Shown: in pieces, positions 1 to 8,945 of the stretch | Numbering within the stretch: the first letter of the stretch is position 1 | How the letters are laid out: each line of letters begins with the position of its first letter | NCBI RefSeq assembly: GCF_009861505.1 | Contig: NZ_WTFT01000002.1 | Location: 1-64,000 of the forward strand | Direction: 5' to 3' | Length of the DNA stretch: 64,000 bases | Origin: Pseudomonas izuensis | Lineage (GTDB): Bacteria; Pseudomonadota; Gammaproteobacteria; Pseudomonadales; Pseudomonadaceae | Notes under the pieces: generated by a model | The model's database searches: none | Seen by the model: the letters and a program-made list of their open reading frames with translations, nothing else | Told to the model about the DNA's origin: nothing | Translations under genes and position numbers: made by a program

Positions 1-2
1 AA

Positions 3-509
<507 letters not shown>

Positions 510-544
510 GCCGCCACAAACCCAACGCCCCAGGAGAAAACAAA

Positions 545-1882
545 ATGACTCTGCGTAAATTCGCAGGGCTAGGAGCCCTGTTGTCCCTCGTAATGCCCGG
601 CCTGGCTTTGGCGGCAGATCCGGTGGCGCCTCCAGTCCTCAATTCCGGTGATACCGCCTGGATGCTGACCTCAACTGCCCTTGTGCTGTTCATGACTATT
701 CCTGGCCTGGCGCTGTTTTACGGCGGCATGGTTCGGTCCAAAAACATTCTTTCCGTGATGATGCAGTGCTTCGCCATTACCGGTCTGATCACCATCCTGT
801 GGTTCATTTATGGCTACAGCATGGCGTTCGATACCACGGGGATGGAAGCCAACGTCGTCAACCTCAACTCCTTCGTCGGCAGCTTTGCCAAGGCCTTCCT
901 CGCGGGTATCACGCCTGCCAGCGTTACTGGCCCGGCGGCACTGTTCCCTGAAGCCGTGTTCGTTACCTATCAGATGACCTTTGCGATCATCACCCCGGCG
1001 TTGATCGTCGGTGCGTTCGCCGAGCGGATGAAGTTCTCCGCGATGCTGATCTTCATGGGCGTCTGGTTCACCCTGGTTTACGCGCCAATCGCGCACATGG
1101 TCTGGAGCGGCCCGGGTTCGCTGTTGGGCGACTGGGGCGTGCTCGACTTCGCGGGCGGCACCGTGGTTCACATCAACGCCGGTGTGGCTGGCCTGGTTGC
1201 CTGCCTGGTACTGGGCAAGCGCAAAGGCTTCCCGACCACCCCGATGGCACCGCATAACCTCGGTTACACCCTGATGGGCGCAGCGATGTTGTGGGTCGGC
1301 TGGTTCGGCTTCAACGCCGGTTCCGCTGCTGCGGCCAACGGTACGGCCGGTATGGCAATGCTGGTGACCCAGATCGCAACCGCTGCCGCTGCACTGGGCT
1401 GGATGTTTGCCGAGTGGATCACCCACGGCAAACCAAGTGCATTGGGTATCGCTTCGGGTGTGGTTGCCGGTCTGGTGGCAATCACTCCAGCCGCTGGCAC
1501 CGTGGGCCCGATGGGTTCGCTGATCATCGGCCTGGCAGCAGGCGTTGTGTGCTTCTTCTGTGCCACCACCCTGAAACGCAAGCTCGGCTATGACGACTCC
1601 CTGGATGCATTCGGCGTACACGGTATCGGCGGTATCCTCGGCGCGATCCTGACCGGTGTGTTCGCGGCACCGTCCCTGGGTGGCTTCGGCACTGTGACCG
1701 ACATTGCCGCGCAGGTCTGGATTCAGTGCAAGGGCGTCGGCGTCACGGTGATCTACACCGCGATCGCCACCTTCATCATCCTCAAGGTCCTGGATGCTGT
1801 CATGGGCTTGCGCATCACCGAAGAAGAAGAATCGGTCGGCATCGATCTGGCACTTCATAACGAACGCGGCTACAACTTGTAA
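545..1882 (+). CDS. amtB: Ammonium transporter AmtB
   Basis: Inner-membrane ammonium channel of 445 aa that works as a trimer and is gated by GlnK. A signal peptide ending near ALAADP is followed by about eleven hydrophobic helices. Signatures include DTAWMLTSTALVLFMT, the segment GGTVVHINAGVAGLVA carrying the first pore histidine, and FGVHGIGGILGAILTGVFA carrying the second. It is preceded by an AGGAGAAAACAAA ribosome site and is cotranscribed with glnK. An intrinsic terminator follows directly. Confidence 0.97.
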   Translation: MTLRKFAGLGALLSLVMPGLALAADPVAPPVLNSGDTAWMLTSTALVLFMTIPGLALFYGGMVRSKNILSVMMQCFAITGLITILWFIYGYSMAFDTTGMEANVVNLNSFVGSFAKAFLAGITPASVTGPAALFPEAVFVTYQMTFAIITPALIVGAFAERMKFSAMLIFMGVWFTLVYAPIAHMVWSGPGSLLGDWGVLDFAGGTVVHINAGVAGLVACLVLGKRKGFPTTPMAPHNLGYTLMGAAMLWVGWFGFNAGSAAAANGTAGMAMLVTQIATAAAALGWMFAEWITHGKPSALGIASGVVAGLVAITPAAGTVGPMGSLIIGLAAGVVCFFCATTLKRKLGYDDSLDAFGVHGIGGILGAILTGVFAAPSLGGFGTVTDIAAQVWIQCKGVGVTVIYTAIATFIILKVLDAVMGLRITEEEESVGIDLALHNERGYNL

Positions 1883-1899
1883 GCACGCGCATGTAAAAA

Positions 1900-1928
1900 C
1901 TTGCCCGGCTTGCCGGGCATTTTTTTGT
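1900..1928 (+). terminator. Intrinsic terminator after amtB
   Basis: A GC-rich hairpin (TGCCCGGC / GCCGGGCA) is followed by a run of eight T. It closes the glnK-amtB operon 18 bp after the amtB stop. Confidence 0.9.
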
Positions 1929-2097
1929 CCGCGATTTATCATTAGGGGTGCGGCTGAAAGGTTTTTTCTTTCAGCTTTGTGAGCGATTACGACGCGTGTA
2001 TTTGTGCCGCCGAAGGCTTACATGATGGAAGGATTATTAGGGCCTTTGTTTTTTCCCAGAGCGCGCTAGAATGCGCCCCGAACGTGCGGAGAACTGT

Positions 2098-2523
2098 ATG
2101 TGGCAACAGACTCTGATTACCTTGCGGGCGAGGCCCCGGGGCTTTCATCTGGTAACGGACGAGTTACTCGCCGGCCTGCCTGAACTCAAGGCATGTCGGG
2201 TCGGTCTGTTGCATTTGTGGCTACAGCATACCTCGGCGTCGTTGAGCATCAACGAGAACGCCGATCCGGCGGTACGTCGCGACTTCGAACGATTTTTCAA
2301 TCGTCTGATCCCACAAGGAACAGATGGCTATGAGCATAACGACGAAGGCCTGGACGACCTCCCGGCGCACTTCAAGGCCAGCGTACTTGGCTGTCAGCTC
2401 AGTTTGCCGATTTCGGCGGGCCGACTGGCGTTAGGGACCTGGCAAGGCGTTTACCTGGGCGAGCACCGTGATCATGGCGGTGCTCGTAAAGTCCTCGCCA
2501 CCGTGCACGGTGAAGGGGCATAA
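2098..2523 (+). CDS. YjbQ family protein (UPF0047, thiamin phosphate synthase-like)
   Basis: A 141-residue protein of the YjbQ/UPF0047 family, for which weak thiamin-phosphate synthase activity has been reported for the E. coli member; the physiological role is unclear. Family motifs are LWLQHTSASLSINENADP near residue 40, the EHNDEG acidic/histidine cluster, LGTWQGVYLGEHRDHGG, and the RKVLATVHG end. The upstream in-frame ATG at 2071 would add nine residues; the ATG at 2098 gives the family N-terminus (MWQQTL). It stands alone between amtB and sutA in the same direction. Confidence 0.88.
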   Translation: MWQQTLITLRARPRGFHLVTDELLAGLPELKACRVGLLHLWLQHTSASLSINENADPAVRRDFERFFNRLIPQGTDGYEHNDEGLDDLPAHFKASVLGCQLSLPISAGRLALGTWQGVYLGEHRDHGGARKVLATVHGEGA

Positions 2524-2624
2524 CCGCTGGTCACCAGCGGCTGTTGATTTTTTTCCGGCAGCCTTCGACAGAGGGCAAAGCTGGGCTATAACTAATCTGC
2601 TTTTCGCAAGTCATGAGGTAGAAC

Positions 2625-2948
2625 ATGAGCGACGATGATCTGGAAAACGACGACCTCGAAGTAGGCGACGACGACGAAACCGAAGAAGGTCTGGAAGCAG
2701 CGGCGGAAGACGTCGCTGAAGACGATGGTGGTGATGCGCCCGTTCCGACCGCCAAAGGCAAAGCCAAGGCAGCGGTATCGGTCGATGAGCTGCCGAGTGT
2801 CGAAGCCAAGAACAAGGAACGTGACGCCCTGGCCAAGGCCATGGAAGAGTTCCTGGCTCGTGGCGGCAAAGTGCAGGAAGTGGAGGCCAACGTGGTCGCC
2901 GATCCGCCCAAGAAGCCTGACAACAAGTACGGCAGCCGGCCTATCTGA
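2625..2948 (+). CDS. sutA: Transcriptional regulator SutA (RNA polymerase-associated)
   Basis: A 107-residue, strongly acidic, probably disordered protein. In P. aeruginosa SutA binds RNA polymerase and raises expression of ribosomal and other genes in slow-growing cells. The N-terminal half is a run of D and E; the conserved C-terminal half reads ...LPSVEAKNKERDALAKAM, EFLARGGKVQEVEANVVADP and ends KKPDNKYGSRPI, as I recall for the P. aeruginosa protein. Its intrinsic terminator, 19 bp after the stop, doubles as the left boundary of the genomic island. Confidence 0.88.
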   Translation: MSDDDLENDDLEVGDDDETEEGLEAAAEDVAEDDGGDAPVPTAKGKAKAAVSVDELPSVEAKNKERDALAKAMEEFLARGGKVQEVEANVVADPPKKPDNKYGSRPI

Positions 2949-2966
2949 GCCTGTTACCCGCTTGCT

Positions 2967-2997
2967 GAAAAAGCCCGCCGTCGCTGCGGGCTTTTTC
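2967..2997. other. attL: 31-bp direct repeat in the sutA terminator
   Basis: This segment is the sutA intrinsic terminator: hairpin AAAGCCCGC-loop-GCGGGCTTT with flanking A and T runs, usable in both directions. All 31 bases recur at 17893-17923 in the same orientation, just beyond the P4-type integrase. I infer that it is the core attachment sequence of the island and that integration regenerated a terminator at each end. sutA remains intact with its own terminator. Confidence 0.7.
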
Positions 2998-3044
2998 GTT
3001 CTGAAGGCCGCTAAATAAGCTGCTCTAAAATATGCTTGGTCTCC

Positions 3045-3068
3045 AGCCCCACGCGCAACCCCACACTT
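3045..3068. repeat. Left arm-type repeat of the island
   Basis: Two near-copies of a CCCCACRCGCA/CCCCACACTTT motif sit about 50 bp inside attL. The same pair, in the same orientation and with only a few mismatches, lies at 17762-17786 about 110 bp inside attR. Paired short direct repeats at both ends are expected for the arm-binding domain of P4-type integrases. The assignment is inferred. Confidence 0.45.
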
Positions 3069-3120
3069 TTTGCCCGCGTGAAGCAATTTTTTCAAACGCT
3101 TTAGAGTGCCCTGGGGGTAG

Positions 3121-3291
3121 TGGGCCACTAAACTCCCAAGCGGGACCAGGTCCTTGAGTGTTTGGTCAAAAACGAATGCGACATACAAAACCTCACTCAA
3201 CTCCGTAGCACCTACTCGGCAAAAAATGATCTCTGGCGAGGTACGCTTGCAAGACATAGAGGCCGAGTTACAGGAAGTGGCTCATGTTTAA
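3121..3291 (+). pseudogene. Possible 3' remnant of a coding gene, 57 codons
   Basis: An open frame without its own start runs from a stop at 3118 to TAA at 3289-3291 and ends ...RQKMISGEVRLQDIEAELQEVAHV, which reads like a real protein C-terminus. The stop overlaps the ATG of the following DUF4268 gene at 3284 by a few bases, an arrangement typical of coupled genes. It may be the tail of a partner gene lost when the island end formed. I do not recognise the family. It could also be chance. Confidence 0.25.
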
Positions 3292-4474
3292 GATCAATCC
3301 GATCCAGAACCGTATCGCACCGTTGGAAATCAAGCGCTTTGGAGAGCTGGGCTTCACCGAACGCAGGCATTTGCAAGAGTGGCTGGAAAACTGCCCACAG
3401 GCGCTGGCTCAGGGCGATGGGGAGGAACTGCTGATCATTCAGAAGGAGTTTGATGGTTTCGATGATACCCGCGAACGCCTCGACCTTTTAGCCCTCGACA
3501 AGGAGGGAAACCTAGTAATCATCGAGAACAAACTCGACGACTCTGGGCGTGACGTTATTTGGCAGGCACTAAAATACGCTAGCTACTGCGCCAATCTGAG
3601 CAAGGCTCAGGTGATCGACATTTACCAACGCTACTTAAATCAAAAAGCACAAGAACATGGCCAGCCAGCGGGCAGTGCTGTTGATAATCTGATCGAGTTT
3701 CTAGAGATCGATGGATTGGAAGCCGCACAGATCAACCGGATAAAGACACAACGGTTGATCTTAGTCGCTGCTCGTTACCGCAAAGAAATTACGAATACGG
3801 TACTGTGGCTCAGTCAATTTGGAATCGCCTGCCAGTGTTTCAAAGTGACGCCCTATCAGTCTGGTGACGAACTGTTCCTCAACTGTGAGCAGATTATCCC
3901 TACGCCGGAGTCTTCCGATTTCATGATCGGAATGGTGGCCAAGGAGGATGAAGAAAAAAATGCCGACAGTGAGCAGAAGCATCGTCACACCCTGCGGCAG
4001 GACTTTTGGGAGCGGGCGCTAGAAGCCTTCAGTCAGAGTAATTGCTCCGTATATAACAACATCAGCCCAACGAAGGATCACTGGCTCAACGCCGGTTCAG
4101 GTTTGAGCGGTATGCCATATCAGCTTATCTTCGGCAAAAACGAAGTACGGGTCGGTCTGAGCCTGCAAAACAGTCAGGCCGCTGCGAACAGCTTTGTTTT
4201 CGAGCGCTTGGAAGCGCAGAGAGATGGGATTGAAGTGGCGTTTGGACATAGTCTTGTTTGGCTGCCCATGCCCAACAAAAAAGCCTGTCGTATCCAGTAC
4301 ACTAAAGAAGTTGATGGATACGACAAATCGAACTGGCCCGAGATGATCCAGTGGATGATTCAGCACATGACTCGGCTCGAGCAGGCAATGCGCGAACCAC
4401 TGAAGTTGATTAACAAGCAGCTGAAACAGAAAAACTTATCTGCTGATGTCATGCTGGAAGGTGCGGCAGACTGA
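3284..4474 (+). CDS. DUF4268 protein with PD-(D/E)XK-type nuclease motif
   Basis: A 396-residue protein. The N-terminal third contains a PD-(D/E)XK-like core: RLDLLALDKEGNLVIIENK (aspartate, then E-x-K) followed by a Q...YA helix near residues 75-105. The C-terminal part (HTLRQDFWERALEAF ... WLNAGSGLSG ... LEQAMREPL) resembles DUF4268. Such proteins are usually annotated as uncharacterised nucleases in accessory regions, and a role in defence against foreign DNA is plausible but not shown. It is the first gene inside attL, with no obvious partner except a possible upstream remnant. GC content is visibly lower than in the core genes. Confidence 0.7.
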   Translation: MFKINPIQNRIAPLEIKRFGELGFTERRHLQEWLENCPQALAQGDGEELLIIQKEFDGFDDTRERLDLLALDKEGNLVIIENKLDDSGRDVIWQALKYASYCANLSKAQVIDIYQRYLNQKAQEHGQPAGSAVDNLIEFLEIDGLEAAQINRIKTQRLILVAARYRKEITNTVLWLSQFGIACQCFKVTPYQSGDELFLNCEQIIPTPESSDFMIGMVAKEDEEKNADSEQKHRHTLRQDFWERALEAFSQSNCSVYNNISPTKDHWLNAGSGLSGMPYQLIFGKNEVRVGLSLQNSQAAANSFVFERLEAQRDGIEVAFGHSLVWLPMPNKKACRIQYTKEVDGYDKSNWPEMIQWMIQHMTRLEQAMREPLKLINKQLKQKNLSADVMLEGAAD

Positions 4475-4502
4475 ATCGATCTTGATTTCGTATTCCTTTT
4501 GG

Positions 4503-4515
4503 CTGCTTCGGGTCG
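4503..4515 (+). repeat. Left copy of 13-bp direct repeat CTGCTTCGGGTCG
   Basis: An identical 13-mer occurs at 8828-8840. The pair brackets the HTH/serine recombinase/ParB cassette. Similar CTGCTTCGGGTCG-like sequences are common in Pseudomonas intergenic DNA, so the link to the recombinase is tentative. Confidence 0.3.
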
Positions 4516-4684
4516 GTAACGGCCCTCCGCAACAGGCAGAAAACGGCCATAAGCGGCCTCTCGCTGACCAGCTTGGCTCAACCCCTTACTATACAGTAAT
4601 AGACATCGCTATTAGCGACAGGTACTGATGATAGAAGAGTACAAAGTACAAGACTTCGATCCACTAATGGCCTAATTGAAGAAA

Positions 4685-5029
4685 TCATTGCCTAAGCGGT
4701 AGGCACGAATCGATTACCTCGATTGCCATCTGAAGCTTCTGTCTTAGCAATGGCAGCTCTGCTGCATTCAACGCAAGCGGTCTTCCTGCCATACCCAGAA
4801 ACGCGGCCAGTGCAAAGTCAGAATGCTTCACCAGGGCCACTAAGTGTTCACCACGCGGGCCGTTGCTTCCTGCCATCCAATTCTTGACCGTTCTTTCGTT
4901 GGCATTCGTCCAACGCATTAACGTTTTCGTCGCCTGATGCGTTTCGCCAAGCTCGTTGTGAAGCGCGTGGGCGATGGCAGCTGCGTACTGTTTTTGGGCC
5001 AGAAAAGAATTACCCGTTTTCGTGAACAT
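4685..5029 (-). CDS. Small HTH DNA-binding protein, divergent from recombinase
   Basis: A 114-residue protein. A helix-turn-helix is likely around TKTLMRWTNANERTVKNWMAG (residues 36-56), followed by a hydrophobic C-terminal segment. It is transcribed away from the serine recombinase gene, with only 108 bp between the two proposed starts, so it probably controls the shared promoter region and acts as repressor of the recombinase operon. The pairing looks like a recurrent module in accessory regions. The exact operator cannot be defined from sequence. Confidence 0.6.
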   Translation of the reverse strand: MFTKTGNSFLAQKQYAAAIAHALHNELGETHQATKTLMRWTNANERTVKNWMAGSNGPRGEHLVALVKHSDFALAAFLGMAGRPLALNAAELPLLRQKLQMAIEVIDSCLPLRQ

Positions 5030-5137
5030 TTTTCCCTCCCCGATCTTCTACCTTCTTTAGAGCGATCCGAAAAACAAAGTGATTGGTCACGCTTGGCGTT
5101 AGCCCAACCCGAAATTGGTAGGGCGAGGACGTTGTCG

Positions 5138-6703
5138 ATGCAAAGGCTCACTGATGCATGTGGAGCTGGTAATGAGTCCAACACGACCCCGGCAGCCGCG
5201 TATGTCCGCATGTCCACTGAGCACCAGCAATATTCCACTGAGAATCAGCTCGACGTTATCCGCATTTATGCCGCCACTCACACATTGGAAATCGTGAAGG
5301 TCTACACGGATTTAGGTAAGAGCGGCCTACGCCTCGAAGGCCGTGAAGCACTCAAGCAGCTGTTCTTCGATGTGGAAAGTGGCCGAGCTGAATACTCGAC
5401 TGTCCTCGTTTATGACGTTAGCCGCTGGGGTCGCTTCCAGGATCCCGATGTCAGCGCCAGTTACGAGGTGCGGTGCCGGCAGGCGGGAGTTTCAGTTCAA
5501 TACTGTGCCGAGCAATTTACCAATGACGGATCGCCTGTCTCCAACATCGTTAAAAGCGTAAAACGGATGATGGCCGGTGAGTACAGTAGGGAATTGTCGG
5601 TAAAAGTTTTCGCAGGGCAATCCCGACTCATTGAGCTGGGATATCGCCAAGGAGGCGTGGCTGGGTTTGGGCTCAGAAGGCAGTTGGTCGACAGCACCGG
5701 CTCGCCGAAAAATGAGCTAAGAATTGGCGAGCATAAAAGCATTCAAACCGACCGAGTGATACTGGTGCCCGGCCCTCCAGGTGAAGTCGAAATGGTGCTG
5801 AATATCTATCGACTGTTTGTCGAGGAAGGCAGGAGTGAGCGTGAAATTGCCGAATGGTTGAACGCTCAAGGAGTGCTGACAGATCGTAAACGATTGTGGT
5901 CTCGGGGCACCGTGCACCAAGTGTTGATTAACGAAAAATACGTCGGAAACAACGTTTGGAATCACAACTCCTTCAAGCTGAAGCAAACACGGACTCAGAA
6001 CCCGCCAGAAGAGTGGATACGGGCCAATGCAGCATTCCGACCTATCGTAAGCACGATCCTTTTTCAGGCCGCTCAGTCGATCATCCTGACACGTTCCTAT
6101 CGCATGCCCGATGACGAGATGCTTAGCGTGTTGAAGAGCATTTATGAACGTCGTGGCTTTCTATCGGGGCTGGTCATCGACGAAGCGGAGGGATGTCCCT
6201 CGAGCAGCGCATATCAAAGCCGATTCGGGAGTTTGCTCCGGTGTTACTCGCTGGTTGGGTACACACCCGCGAGAGACTATTACTACATCGAAGCCAACAA
6301 ACGACTACGCGAGATGCACCCCAAGCTTTTGCAGCAGACGATTACGAAAATCGCGGAGGTCGGTGGCCACGTCTCGGTAGACCCACAGACTGACCTGATG
6401 ATGGTTAACCAGGAACTGTCCATATCACTTGTGCTGTGTCGCTGTCTGACAACTGTGGCTGGCCATAAGCGCTGGAACATCCGCTTTGATCTGGGATTGA
6501 ATCCTGACATCACTGTGGCTGTTCGAATGCAAGAGCTCGAAGATGCTGCACTGGATTACTACATCCTTCCCACCATCGACATGCAATCTCCTAAGTTGCG
6601 CCTAGCGGAGAGCAATCAGGCCGATCTTGAAATCTACCGGTTCGACACCCTGGATATCCTCTCGGAGCTGTCTCGCCGCGTTGAATACAGGAGGGTGGCA
6701 TGA
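5138..6703 (+). CDS. Large serine recombinase family protein
   Basis: A 522-residue site-specific recombinase. The resolvase catalytic domain starts AAAYVRMSTEHQQYS (nucleophilic serine in RMS) and continues with YTDLGKSGL, VYDVSRWGRF and the helix around MAGEYSRELS. Then comes a Recombinase domain (GGVAGFGLRRQLV ... REIAEWLNAQGV ... VHQVLINEKYVGN). The C-terminal third lacks an obvious Cys-rich zinc ribbon. The frame stays open back to 4937, but the ATG at 5138 places the catalytic motif near residue 25, as usual, and avoids overlap with the divergent HTH gene. It overlaps the next gene by 4 bp. Confidence 0.85.
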   Translation: MQRLTDACGAGNESNTTPAAAYVRMSTEHQQYSTENQLDVIRIYAATHTLEIVKVYTDLGKSGLRLEGREALKQLFFDVESGRAEYSTVLVYDVSRWGRFQDPDVSASYEVRCRQAGVSVQYCAEQFTNDGSPVSNIVKSVKRMMAGEYSRELSVKVFAGQSRLIELGYRQGGVAGFGLRRQLVDSTGSPKNELRIGEHKSIQTDRVILVPGPPGEVEMVLNIYRLFVEEGRSEREIAEWLNAQGVLTDRKRLWSRGTVHQVLINEKYVGNNVWNHNSFKLKQTRTQNPPEEWIRANAAFRPIVSTILFQAAQSIILTRSYRMPDDEMLSVLKSIYERRGFLSGLVIDEAEGCPSSSAYQSRFGSLLRCYSLVGYTPARDYYYIEANKRLREMHPKLLQQTITKIAEVGGHVSVDPQTDLMMVNQELSISLVLCRCLTTVAGHKRWNIRFDLGLNPDITVAVRMQELEDAALDYYILPTIDMQSPKLRLAESNQADLEIYRFDTLDILSELSRRVEYRRVA

Positions 6704-7614
6704 CGACCGCGATCCTACCTCCACATAGAGCACCAATGCATGTGGCAGAAGAGTCGATGATAAGCCTCATCCCTCTCACCGATATTAGGGTGCTTAATCC
6801 CCGTATGCGCAACAAGCGGGTGTTCGCCAAACTGGTAGAAAACATCTCCGCGTTAGGTCTCAAACGTCCGATTACAGTCGCACCAACCACGACCGGTACC
6901 GAGCCCTACGAGATCGTGTGTGGCCAAGGTCGATTCGAAGCATTTCAAGCTCTAGGTGAGAAAACCATTCCTTGTATCGTGGTCAGCGCCACGGAGGCCG
7001 ACCGTTACCTTATCGGCCTGGTAGAGAATCTTGCACGGAGAAAACATTCCAATCGTGAGCTTTTGACTGCAATCCAGATCCTTTCCGATCGCGGATATAC
7101 GTGCCTTCAGATCGCGAATAAAACTTGCCTGGACTCAGGTTACATACAAGGAATTTTGACCTTGCTTCGGCAAGGAGAGGAGCGGCTGATCGCGGCTGTC
7201 GAGAAGGGATGGCTATCCATAAAACTGGCGATTGATATCGCTCGTTCTAAAGACAGCGACGTCCAGCAGGCCATGATAGACGCCTACGAAAGCGGGTTGC
7301 TCAGAGGCGAGCAGTTGATGAAGGTACGCCGACTGATTGATAGACGAAAAACGTTTGGCAAGAACTACAAAAGTGTTCCAGCGACGAAAGAGAAAACCAC
7401 ACCTCAGAAACTGCTCAATGCGTACCAGAAGGAGGTTCGGCGCCAAAAGGTGATGATCAAAAAATCGGACATCAATGAGCAGCGGCTTCTAATCATCGTA
7501 ACTGCCATGCGAAAGCTGCTGGCTGATGAGTACTTCAGCACCCTTCTTCGTAACGAAGAAATACCTGACATGCCCAAACCGTTGGCAGATCGAATAACAG
7601 GGGATGTGCAATGA
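6700..7614 (+). CDS. ParB-like partition family protein 1
   Basis: A 304-residue protein with a ParB/Spo0J-type N-terminal domain: LVENISALGLKRPITV, then EIVCGQGRFEAFQALG (the GxxR phosphate-binding loop, near residues 70-85) and LVENLARRKHS. A central HTH region follows (YTCLQIANKTCLDSGYIQGIL). The C-terminal half is helical and charged. No ParA partner or plasmid replication gene is adjacent. It overlaps the recombinase by ATGA and the second ParB-like gene by ATGA, so the three proteins are translationally coupled and probably act in one recombination or DNA-targeting process. Confidence 0.75.
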   Translation: MTTAILPPHRAPMHVAEESMISLIPLTDIRVLNPRMRNKRVFAKLVENISALGLKRPITVAPTTTGTEPYEIVCGQGRFEAFQALGEKTIPCIVVSATEADRYLIGLVENLARRKHSNRELLTAIQILSDRGYTCLQIANKTCLDSGYIQGILTLLRQGEERLIAAVEKGWLSIKLAIDIARSKDSDVQQAMIDAYESGLLRGEQLMKVRRLIDRRKTFGKNYKSVPATKEKTTPQKLLNAYQKEVRRQKVMIKKSDINEQRLLIIVTAMRKLLADEYFSTLLRNEEIPDMPKPLADRITGDVQ

Positions 7615-8519
7615 CGAGCCAAGTAAAACAAGCCTTCGAACAGCGCGTCATTGCGGTTCCCTTGGAGCGCATCCTGCCGTCACGCCAAGTCTCGCATTTG
7701 ATGGTTGGTAGTAAAAAATATGCCAGCATTTTGAGTTCAGTGAAGGAACTTGGTGTCGTCGAGCCGCTGGTTGTCCATCCCAAGCCGCTTATCGAAGATG
7801 GGATTGCTTCGTACATGCTATTGGATGGGCATCTTCGTCTTGAGGCGCTCAAGGCCTTGGGGGCAAAAGAAGCACTGTGCCTGGTTTCGACCGATGACGA
7901 AGGCTTTACCTACAACCGACAAATCAACCGGCTGACTCCGATTCAAGAACACAAAATGATTATCTCCGCCATGAAGCGGGGGATTGAAGCGGAACGAATT
8001 GCCAAGGTGCTTGGAATCAACGTGGATCGTGTCCACGAGCGTGAAAACCTACTCAAAGGAATAGCGCCTGAGGCGGCAGAAATGCTTAAGGTGCGAATGG
8101 TTTCGCAAGATGTCTTTCGATCCCTACGAATGATGAAGCCGATCCGCCAAATCGAAACGGTGGAGATGATGATTTCGGCAAACTGCTTCACTAGGAATTA
8201 CGCACGCATGGTGTTGGCCGCCTCCCGGCCAGAGATGTTGGTAGAACCGAAGAAGAAGTCGACTTCTGACGTGAGTGCAGTAGACATCGCCCGCATGGAG
8301 CGAGAACTGGAAAACCTGCATCACGACTACAAGCAGGTAGAAGACACTCTGGGTGAGACGATGTTGGTTCTGGTCGTAGCCAAAGGATATCTCATGCGGA
8401 TCCTTCGAAATGAAAACATTGCTGCCTACATGACGCGTCATTACGCGGAGCTTCTGGAGGAGTTGGTTTCAATCATGGAAGCAGTGACTTCGGATGCCCG
8501 GCAGTTGGAGCGCGAATAA
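7611..8519 (+). CDS. ParB-like partition family protein 2 (RepB-type)
   Basis: A 302-residue paralogue of the previous product. ParB-type features are LSSVKELGVVEPLVV, MLLDGHLRLEALKALGAKEA (residues about 69-88) and NRLTPIQEHKMI; an HTH-like region follows (IEAERIAKVLGINVDRVHERENLL). The C-terminal portion resembles RepB partition proteins (MVSQDVFRSLRMMKPIRQIE ... NYARMVLAAS). Two different ParB-like proteins encoded in tandem behind a serine recombinase, without ParA, argue for a role other than plasmid segregation. Confidence 0.75.
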   Translation: MTSQVKQAFEQRVIAVPLERILPSRQVSHLMVGSKKYASILSSVKELGVVEPLVVHPKPLIEDGIASYMLLDGHLRLEALKALGAKEALCLVSTDDEGFTYNRQINRLTPIQEHKMIISAMKRGIEAERIAKVLGINVDRVHERENLLKGIAPEAAEMLKVRMVSQDVFRSLRMMKPIRQIETVEMMISANCFTRNYARMVLAASRPEMLVEPKKKSTSDVSAVDIARMERELENLHHDYKQVEDTLGETMLVLVVAKGYLMRILRNENIAAYMTRHYAELLEELVSIMEAVTSDARQLERE

Positions 8520-8568
8520 CGTCAAGACATAAAGAGGCTAAGCTGATCTTTTCCACGGAGGAATCGAG

Positions 8569-8778
8569 ATGTCCAATGAAGACCTACTCCCTTCCCTGCT
8601 GTTCAAGCTCAATCAAAATCAGTTGGCCCTAGAGGCGGCCATAATGGAGCTGACACTCTGGGCAGAGAAACAGGGGGCAACCGAGGTCTCCAGCAACGTA
8701 CGCGGAGCGCTAGCAGCCATTAGCAGAAACGAAGAGTTTATAAACATGACGCTTGCAGTGCTTATGACGCCGGAGTGA
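8569..8778 (+). CDS. Small conserved-looking protein of the recombinase operon
   Basis: A 69-residue, mostly helical protein (MSNEDLLPSLLFKLNQNQLA ... NEEFINMTLAVLMTPE) with no cysteines, signal peptide or membrane segment. A strong ribosome site (CACGGAGGAATCGAG) precedes the ATG and codon use is normal, which supports real expression. It is the last gene of the recombinase-ParB-ParB operon, 49 bp after the second ParB-like gene. I do not recognise a function. A helical accessory or regulatory subunit is one possibility. Confidence 0.6.
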   Translation: MSNEDLLPSLLFKLNQNQLALEAAIMELTLWAEKQGATEVSSNVRGALAAISRNEEFINMTLAVLMTPE

Positions 8779-8827
8779 ACACTAAAAACTGATAGCCTTT
8801 GTTGAAGTCTTTGCAAACCATGAATGT

Positions 8828-8840
8828 CTGCTTCGGGTCG
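8828..8840 (+). repeat. Right copy of 13-bp direct repeat CTGCTTCGGGTCG
   Basis: Identical to 4503-4515 and located 50 bp after the last gene of the recombinase module. See the left copy for the caution about background frequency. Confidence 0.3.
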
Positions 8841-8859
8841 TTTTCTACCGGTCGTGGTT

Positions 8860-8945
8860 AGGAAGCGTGCTGGTCAATTCCGATGTAATCTGGGTCTGAT
8901 CGAATGCAAATGACTGGTCAGGTCGGATGCAAAATGGTGGTCAAG
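8860..8945 (+). repeat. IS-end-like short tandem motifs (possible IS21-type relic)
   Basis: Three imperfect copies of a motif like TGGTCAnnTCsGATGCAAAATG follow one another (near 8871, 8891 and 8914), with a TGGTCA half copy at 8938. Multiple short subterminal repeats are typical of IS21-family ends in Pseudomonas. No istA/istB reading frame is present, so this would be a solo end or an unrelated repeated site. Confidence 0.3.

Noticed and set aside
671..1942. 423-codon open frame antisense to amtB
   Set aside because: Composition is rich in H, Q, R and A without a family; it is a GC-skew shadow of amtB.
2592..3257. 221-codon minus-strand frame across attL and sutA
   Set aside because: It reads through the terminator and antisense to sutA. 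The part left of 3000 is clearly a shadow, and the right part shows no family.
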